Translations under genes and position numbers: made by a program
The notes under the pieces: generated by a model
The model's database searches: none
Seen by the model: the letters and a program-made list of their open reading frames with translations, nothing else
Told to the model about the DNA's origin: nothing
DNA from: DAOTWA01 sp963702935
GTDB taxonomy: Bacteria; Chloroflexota; Anaerolineae; Anaerolineales; Anaerolineaceae
Reading direction: 5' to 3'
DNA: 64,000 nt
NCBI GenBank assembly: GCA_963702935.1
Contig: OY969772.1
Span: forward strand, 806,001 to 870,000
Shown: positions 59,884 to 64,000 of the stretch, piece by piece
Layout: each line of letters opens with the position of its first letter
Numbering within the stretch: the first letter of the stretch is position 1

Positions 59884-60608
59884 AACTCCTTCAGCTCTAT
59901 CCTCGGATTGTGCGCCGAAACGATCTCGTAGCGCGTGCGCCCGCCGCAATACTTGACCACCATGGCCTGCATCTCCCGGCACACCGCCTCCACCTCCGCC
60001 GGGGTGACAGGCGGCAGCCCGTCCACGTTGAACTCGATGGCGCGCGTGGTCAGCTCGGTCAGGGTGTGGTTGCCCTGGCGCCAGGTCCAGCGCCGCGTGA
60101 GCACCGTCTGGCCGTCGGCGAAGATGATCTCGCCCGGGTCGGGGTGCTCCAGCACGTCGGAGCCGAAGGCCACGAACTCCTCGTCGCCCTTCGCCAGGCG
60201 CAGCTCCATGTCGCCGCGCAGCCTGTCGATGGCGTGCCCGCCCACCGGCAGCAAATGGCGCAGCGAGAGCACGTTGCCGATGTCCACCAGGGCATTGATA
60301 GCGGGCAGCTCCTTGCCGTTCAACGCCCGCCGGCACATGCCCTCGATGGACGAGCGGAACTCGCTGGGCTTGACGCCCATGGCGCGATAGGCCTCCCGCC
60401 AGGACTTGATCTGGGGGAACTCGGCCAGCGTCGCCAGGTCCAGGCGCGCGCGCACGGAAGCCTCTGCCTCGCGCAGCTCCGCCACCAGCTCGGGCGGCGT
60501 GGGGCAGTTGGTAACATCAAAAGCCAGCACCACCCCGCGCAAGAAGGCGGGAAAGCGCTGGAAGACAGGCTCTGCGACAAGGAAGGAATGGGGTTGCAGG
60601 GTAGCCAA
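59880..60608 (-). CDS. B3/B4 tRNA-binding-domain protein
   Basis: 242 residues. The region ASVRARLDLATLAEFPQIKSWREAYRAMGVKPSEFRSS and the segment SLRHLLPVGGHAIDRL match the B3/B4 domain of bacterial PheRS beta subunits, which also occurs as a stand-alone protein and may edit mischarged tRNA. TTG 60608 is the start, backed by GGAGG 7 nt upstream. First gene of the operon with the SH3 gene and panD. Confidence 0.88.
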   Translation of the reverse strand: MATLQPHSFLVAEPVFQRFPAFLRGVVLAFDVTNCPTPPELVAELREAEASVRARLDLATLAEFPQIKSWREAYRAMGVKPSEFRSSIEGMCRRALNGKELPAINALVDIGNVLSLRHLLPVGGHAIDRLRGDMELRLAKGDEEFVAFGSDVLEHPDPGEIIFADGQTVLTRRWTWRQGNHTLTELTTRAIEFNVDGLPPVTPAEVEAVCREMQAMVVKYCGGRTRYEIVSAHNPRIELKEL

Positions 60609-60747
60609 AGGAGAACCTCCGAAATAGCCTCGCCAAACGCGGCGGTTTACCCTGCAATTGTACTACGCGAATGCCAGGGATAGAGAGCTCGATATCCCGG
60701 CTCGCCGCGCAACAACGCACCACGACCCTTTGCGTGAGCCCCTCCCC

Positions 60748-61338
60748 CTAGGGGCGGATGCCCACGTTCACCAGGATCTGGCCCACGAAGACGCGCTGCT
60801 GCGCCTGGACGCGCAGCCCGGCATTCTCGAAGGCGCCTTGAAAGAATTCCGGCGTGAACTTTCCAAAATGGCGGATGAGCAGCGCCCACACTCCCGTGAG
60901 CGAAACGTCCCCCAGCAGGAAGCACCCGCCCGGGCGCAGCACGCGGGCCACGTCGCGGATGCCCGCCTTTCCATCGCTCCAGTGGTGGAAAGACAGGGTG
61001 GTCATGGCCAGGTCGACGCTGGCGTCCGGCAGGGGCAGCGACTCGGCCGTGCCCAGGGAATACTGGCCGCCGGGTCCAGGCGGCGAGCCACCTCGAGCAT
61101 GCCTTCCGCCGGGTCCACGCCGATCAACTGCGCCCCCGGCCAGCGCGATCCGGCGCGGCGCAACAGCCGTCCGGTGCCGCAGCCCACGTCCAGGATGCTT
61201 TGGGGTTGGCGCCCCGCCGGCGCCTGGGCCAACAGGGCGCGGTGGATGCGGTCGAAAAAGATACCCTGCGCCCACGAATTCTTCGTAGGTGTGGGACCAA
61301 TGGTTAAAGTGGCGAAGATCCTCTTCCTTTGCGATAAT
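60748..61338 (-). pseudogene. Class I SAM-dependent methyltransferase, two frameshifts
   Basis: Reading leftwards from 61338: RHFNHWSHTYEEF, then (frame change near 61262) FFDRIHRALLAQAP and ILDVGCGTGRLLRRAG (SAM motif I) and GVDPAEGMLEVARRLDPA, then (frame change near 61070) AESLPLPDASVDLAMTTLSF, RDVARVLRPGGCFLLGD and FGKFTPEFFQGAFENAGLRV. Joined, these form a typical ~195-residue Methyltransf_11-type enzyme of unknown substrate. AGGAGG (61341-61346) marks the start, but the codon there is ATT, so another base error may be present. Confidence 0.78.
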
Positions 61339-61357
61339 AGCCTCCTGGAATTGTTGG

Positions 61358-61405
61358 TTTTAGATTGCTGATTTTTGATTATAAACCTCAATCAGCAATC
61401 TAAAA
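61358..61405 (-). terminator. Terminator-like inverted repeat
   Basis: 16-bp TTTTAGATTGCTGATT / AATCAGCAATCTAAAA with a 16-nt loop, just after the stop of the 61414 gene. Confidence 0.65.
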
Positions 61406-61413
61406 TCTACAAT

Positions 61414-62055
61414 CTATAATCCTGGCGGCGCGCTGGGCGAATAGGGGTTGACGAAGAAGGCGCGCAGCGGCTCGCCCGTGCTCTGCGCCAGCCCGGCGGC
61501 CAGGTTGGGGTTGGCCAGGCTCAAGCTGATGACCGGCTCCAGGCCCGGGTGGTTGGGATCGTACAGAAACAGCGACAGCTTCTGGCTGGAAGAGTCGTAG
61601 TCGTAGGCGCTGACCACCACCTGATGGTTGACGGTGGGGTCGTTCAGCCCCTGCACGCGCACCAGGCACAGCACCGCCGGCTGGCCCCCATCCAACAGGG
61701 CGCGCAGCCGGGGCACCTCCCGGGCGGTAAAGTGCAGCACGTCGTCGTCATCTTGCAGCATCCAGGTGACCACGCGGTGCAGCACGAACAAGGTCAGGCT
61801 GTCGAGCTGGCGCTTGTACAGGTAGTTGCGCAGCAGCGGGCTGATCTTCTCCACGTCGGTGTCGGGCGGCACCGGGGTGTGGTGGTTGAGGTAGTCCAGC
61901 GCCGCGAACGACATCCCTCCGCACAGCCCCAGCACCATGTTCTTCAATACTATCGGCCCCACGATGGGCAGATCCAGGTCAGGCAGGGTGTCGAAGCGGT
62001 TGATGAAGTGGAAGCCGTTCGCCTGCGAGACGAACGGGGAATTTACACGCGCCAT
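61414..62055 (-). CDS. Papain-fold candidate protein of unknown function
   Basis: 213 residues, soluble. GLCGGMSFAALDYLNHH places a Cys at the start of a helix; later NHQVVVSAYDY and FLYDPNHPGLEPVI supply His and Asp/Asn in the order of a C39/papain-like Cys-His-Asp triad. I recall the GLCGGM motif in uncharacterised bacterial proteins but not a named function. GAGGAGG precedes ATG 62055. It stands alone between the methyltransferase and the ABM gene. Confidence 0.65.
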   Translation of the reverse strand: MARVNSPFVSQANGFHFINRFDTLPDLDLPIVGPIVLKNMVLGLCGGMSFAALDYLNHHTPVPPDTDVEKISPLLRNYLYKRQLDSLTLFVLHRVVTWMLQDDDDVLHFTAREVPRLRALLDGGQPAVLCLVRVQGLNDPTVNHQVVVSAYDYDSSSQKLSLFLYDPNHPGLEPVISLSLANPNLAAGLAQSTGEPLRAFFVNPYSPSAPPGL

Positions 62056-62145
62056 TCAATATCCTCCTCTTCCCCTCCAGGCGCCGGCCTGGAAGGCGGC
62101 GGGTTCCAGCCCACACGTCGATCTTCTATGCGAAGCTACGCTCGC

Positions 62146-62463
62146 TTATAACAAGCTGGCCGGCTCGACCGGCACGCCGCATCCGTGCGCCACGATCTCG
62201 GTGACGTGCAGAGTTGGCTCGACGCCGGCCCGGCGAAACATCAGCACGCCGCCGATCGTGCCCGTGCACTGGCGATATTCATCCAACGCTTCGCGGCTGT
62301 GCCACAAGGTGATGATGCGCCAGACGTTGGGATTGGCGCCGCTATAAGCCAGAAAGGTCTGTACGATTTGGGGCGGCAGCGTTTTCGTGCCTTCCCGAAA
62401 AGCCTCATCCAGCATCTCCCATTGCTCGGGATCCACCTCAGCTTCTAGCGTAGTCATGATCAT
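62146..62463 (-). CDS. ABM-like (antibiotic biosynthesis monooxygenase) dimeric alpha/beta-barrel protein
   Basis: 105 residues. EMLDEAFREGTKTLPPQIVQTFLAYSG followed by IITLWHSREALDEYRQ fits the ferredoxin-like ABM/heme-degrading or dimeric alpha-beta barrel pattern. It may be a small oxygenase or binding protein. ATG 62463 has GGAG 8 nt upstream; the longer frame to 62658 is not supported. Confidence 0.7.
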   Translation of the reverse strand: MIMTTLEAEVDPEQWEMLDEAFREGTKTLPPQIVQTFLAYSGANPNVWRIITLWHSREALDEYRQCTGTIGGVLMFRRAGVEPTLHVTEIVAHGCGVPVEPASLL

Positions 62464-62846
62464 GGGTACTCTCCTTTTTCGGAGCCCCCCTTCCCTCCGC
62501 ATTGTACTGAAATAGGGTGAATTTTTGGGTTGAAAGACCAGGGCGGTTCTCCACCATGCCGGTAGGGCGATACTCCTCGACGCGCACGGCCAACAGGTAC
62601 GCTCCAAGTCCGGCGGCTCCCGTGAAAGACGGGACGAGCCGGGGGTAGAGATGGCCAAAACCGGTTGGCGATTGGATAAGTTTTAATCAGGGAGTCAATG
62701 CTGGCCGCGAAGGAAACGCGAAAAGTTCGGGAGTGCTTGCGGGCCGCCCGCGCGCTGGAGGTGCATTGGAATTGCCGAAATGTCCTCCCCCCACAGCGCC
62801 GGGGTATTAGCAGTATTATAGCACGATTTATCCGATTCGTTCCCGT
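62464..62846. other. Intergenic, nothing identified
   Basis: 383 bp between same-strand genes. No ribosome site with an ORF, no strong hairpin and no member of the repeat families is seen. Confidence 0.4.
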
Positions 62847-63869
62847 TTAATTCCGCTCGACCCTGGCCCGCACTACGAAGCGGTCGACGGCGCCGAAGCG
62901 GTACTTATACTCTTCGTCGCCGCGCAAGAAGTCGAACTCCAGGCGCTTGTGCTCGTTGGCCCAGCGCACCAGGTAACTCACCAGCACCCAGCCGGGAGAA
63001 TATTCCGTGAAGCGCCGGTCTAATCCGGAGTTATACACCCAGATGCGGTTCAGGTAATCGAAGCTGAAATAAGCCGCGGCCTTTTCGCCGTCGATCTCCA
63101 GGAAGGCGAGCTGCAAGCAACCGCGGTCGAAGGCGCAGCGGGCTATCTCGTGGAAGGCGGCGCGCATCTGCTCCGTCAGAAAAGCCTTCTTCTCGTCATC
63201 CTGCACCATGAGCGCCAGAAAGGCGTCCACTTCCTTCTCCAGCCCGGCCCCGTCTTCCACGATGTACCAGCGCAAGGGGATCGAAGATTCTTCTACCCGG
63301 CGCAATTTGCGCCTGATCTCGTGGCGCTGCTTCTTGTCGATGCCGGCCAGGTAGGTCTCCCAATCTCCCGGCAAGGGGATGTGCGGCGAGTGCTGCAAGC
63401 GTTCCTGCTGGTAGCTCCAGCCCAGATCGCGGGCGGCGGCTTCCAGCGCCGGCAGGCTGGGCGAATCTTCCAGGAGGTTGTAGAGATCCAGCGCGCGCCA
63501 ATCGGGCAGGCCGGCGGTCGGCAAGAAAGCCAGCAGCCCGCGCACGAACTCGGCGGCGTCCTGTTCGCGCACGATGAAGTCCAGGTAATCCGAGATCTCG
63601 ATGCTGCCCAGCAGCATCAGGGCCGGCTGGCCGTCGCGATTGCGCGTAATAAAGAGCGGGGCGATCCCCACCAGGCGCCCGTCCCGGCGAGCCAACACCA
63701 CCGCCAGCTCGCCCTGCGGCCATTCTCCCCCGCCCAGCGTCTTCCACCAGATGCGCAGGTAGTCGCTGCGCAGGAATGGCACGTGACTTGCACTCTCAGA
63801 GAGCAGAGCGTCCCATTCCTCTTGCAAGGCGATCAGCTCTTCCATCGTTCGAACCAGGGAAAATTCCAT
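62847..63869 (-). CDS. GNAT-fold acyltransferase, FemAB/CelD-like
   Basis: 340 residues. The double-GNAT layout of COG5653/CelD proteins: PFLRSDYLRIWWKTLGGGEW, LAVVLARRDGRLVGIAPLFI (first half), KKQRHEIRRKLRRVEE (the K-x-R-x-x-x-R region), then QLAFLEIDGEKAAAYFSFDYLNRIWVYNSGLDRRFTEYSPGWVLVSYLVRWA. Likely transfers an acyl or aminoacyl group in cell-envelope or polysaccharide synthesis. ATG 63869 is chosen because GGAG lies 7 nt upstream; ATGs at 63881 and a longer start at 63887 are possible. Confidence 0.87.
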   Translation of the reverse strand: MEFSLVRTMEELIALQEEWDALLSESASHVPFLRSDYLRIWWKTLGGGEWPQGELAVVLARRDGRLVGIAPLFITRNRDGQPALMLLGSIEISDYLDFIVREQDAAEFVRGLLAFLPTAGLPDWRALDLYNLLEDSPSLPALEAAARDLGWSYQQERLQHSPHIPLPGDWETYLAGIDKKQRHEIRRKLRRVEESSIPLRWYIVEDGAGLEKEVDAFLALMVQDDEKKAFLTEQMRAAFHEIARCAFDRGCLQLAFLEIDGEKAAAYFSFDYLNRIWVYNSGLDRRFTEYSPGWVLVSYLVRWANEHKRLEFDFLRGDEEYKYRFGAVDRFVVRARVERN

Positions 63870-63905
63870 GATGCTCCGCATGTTCATGATAATTACAACC
63901 CGCTG

Positions 63906-63934
63906 ATTATAACTTGCCCATCAGGTCATTGCAA
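63906..63934 (-). promoter_or_regulatory. Promoter for the GNAT gene
   Basis: Minus strand TTGCAA (63929-63934), 17-nt spacer, TATAAT (63906-63911). Confidence 0.75.
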
Positions 63935-63950
63935 GCAAAGGCCCCGCTTC

Positions 63951-64000
63951 GTGTGCACGCACGAGTTGTCAGGCAGTTGGAAACTGCACCTACAAACTGC
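63951..64000. repeat. Dispersed repeat, copy 2 (cut by window end)
   Basis: Same ~50-bp sequence as 30646-30698 without the GCA insert; runs off the window. Confidence 0.85.

Noticed and set aside
1..64000. tRNA or rRNA genes
   Set aside because: No TTCGA arm with matching acceptor stem, nor conserved rRNA segments, were noticed. A tRNAscan-type search would be decisive.

Overview
The window is a GC-rich piece of bacterial chromosome with mostly intact, closely spaced single-copy genes. The best guess for the source is Chloroflexota (Anaerolineae-like). This is inferred from large secreted repeat proteins ending in a 'VYLPM/FMPLV' type tail, several Pro/Thr-rich (TPTPTP) surface proteins with a C-terminal membrane anchor, HD-GYP/GAF and GGDEF regulators, a DnaD-type helicase loading cluster, and abundant short palindromic repeats. 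No rRNA, tRNA or CRISPR array was seen.

Layout. 0-8 kb: a sortase-like membrane protein next to a possible sorting substrate, a TPR protein, an isochorismatase-family hydrolase, a frameshifted multi-PAS/GGDEF protein and a TPR-HExxH membrane metallopeptidase. 8-15 kb: a PAS/GAF/HD-GYP protein, then a SprT-like protease directly followed by a short DnaE-type polymerase. 15-23 kb: an FAD oxidoreductase, a complete IS110-type element with a structured non-coding end, a GT-B glycosyltransferase, a thioesterase, an AT-rich TIR/SEFIR-TPR gene and an alpha/beta hydrolase. 23-35 kb: a 1674-residue DUF11 surface protein, a ferredoxin-type protein, a DUF89 phosphatase, a phosphopantetheinyl transferase, a transglutaminase-like protein, an alcohol dehydrogenase and AzlC/AzlD. 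35-41 kb: a replication cluster (double-AAA+ DnaC-like loader, DnaD-like protein, DnaB), a bifunctional nuclease and a frameshifted response regulator. 41-49 kb: two paralogous secreted proteins, membrane proteins and a 13-repeat adhesin. 49-54 kb: small proteins, a membrane-anchored PD-(D/E)XK-like nuclease with a coiled-coil partner, an IS630 remnant and an ABC-2 exporter. 54-58 kb: an mgtA-type P-type ATPase broken by many frameshifts behind an M-box Mg2+ riboswitch, a terminator, a short proline-containing leader ORF and a second terminator. 58-64 kb: a secreted helical protein, panD, an SH3 protein, a B3/B4 protein, a frameshifted methyltransferase, a papain-fold candidate, a monooxygenase-like protein and a GNAT/FemAB-like protein.

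The intergenic DNA is as notable as the genes. At least four dispersed repeat families are visible: an ~80-bp element with inverted CCTTGCGAAGG ends (4 copies); TGTAGGG...CCCTACA hairpins; 9-nt-periodic inverted repeats, one of which appears to have been the target of the IS110 element; and purine-rich arrays flanking a four-helix-bundle gene inside the helicase cluster. Frameshifts are concentrated in a few genes (GGDEF, response regulator, mgtA, methyltransferase) while 3-5 kb genes nearby are intact. Some lie in homopolymers, so sequencing error versus real decay is unresolved.
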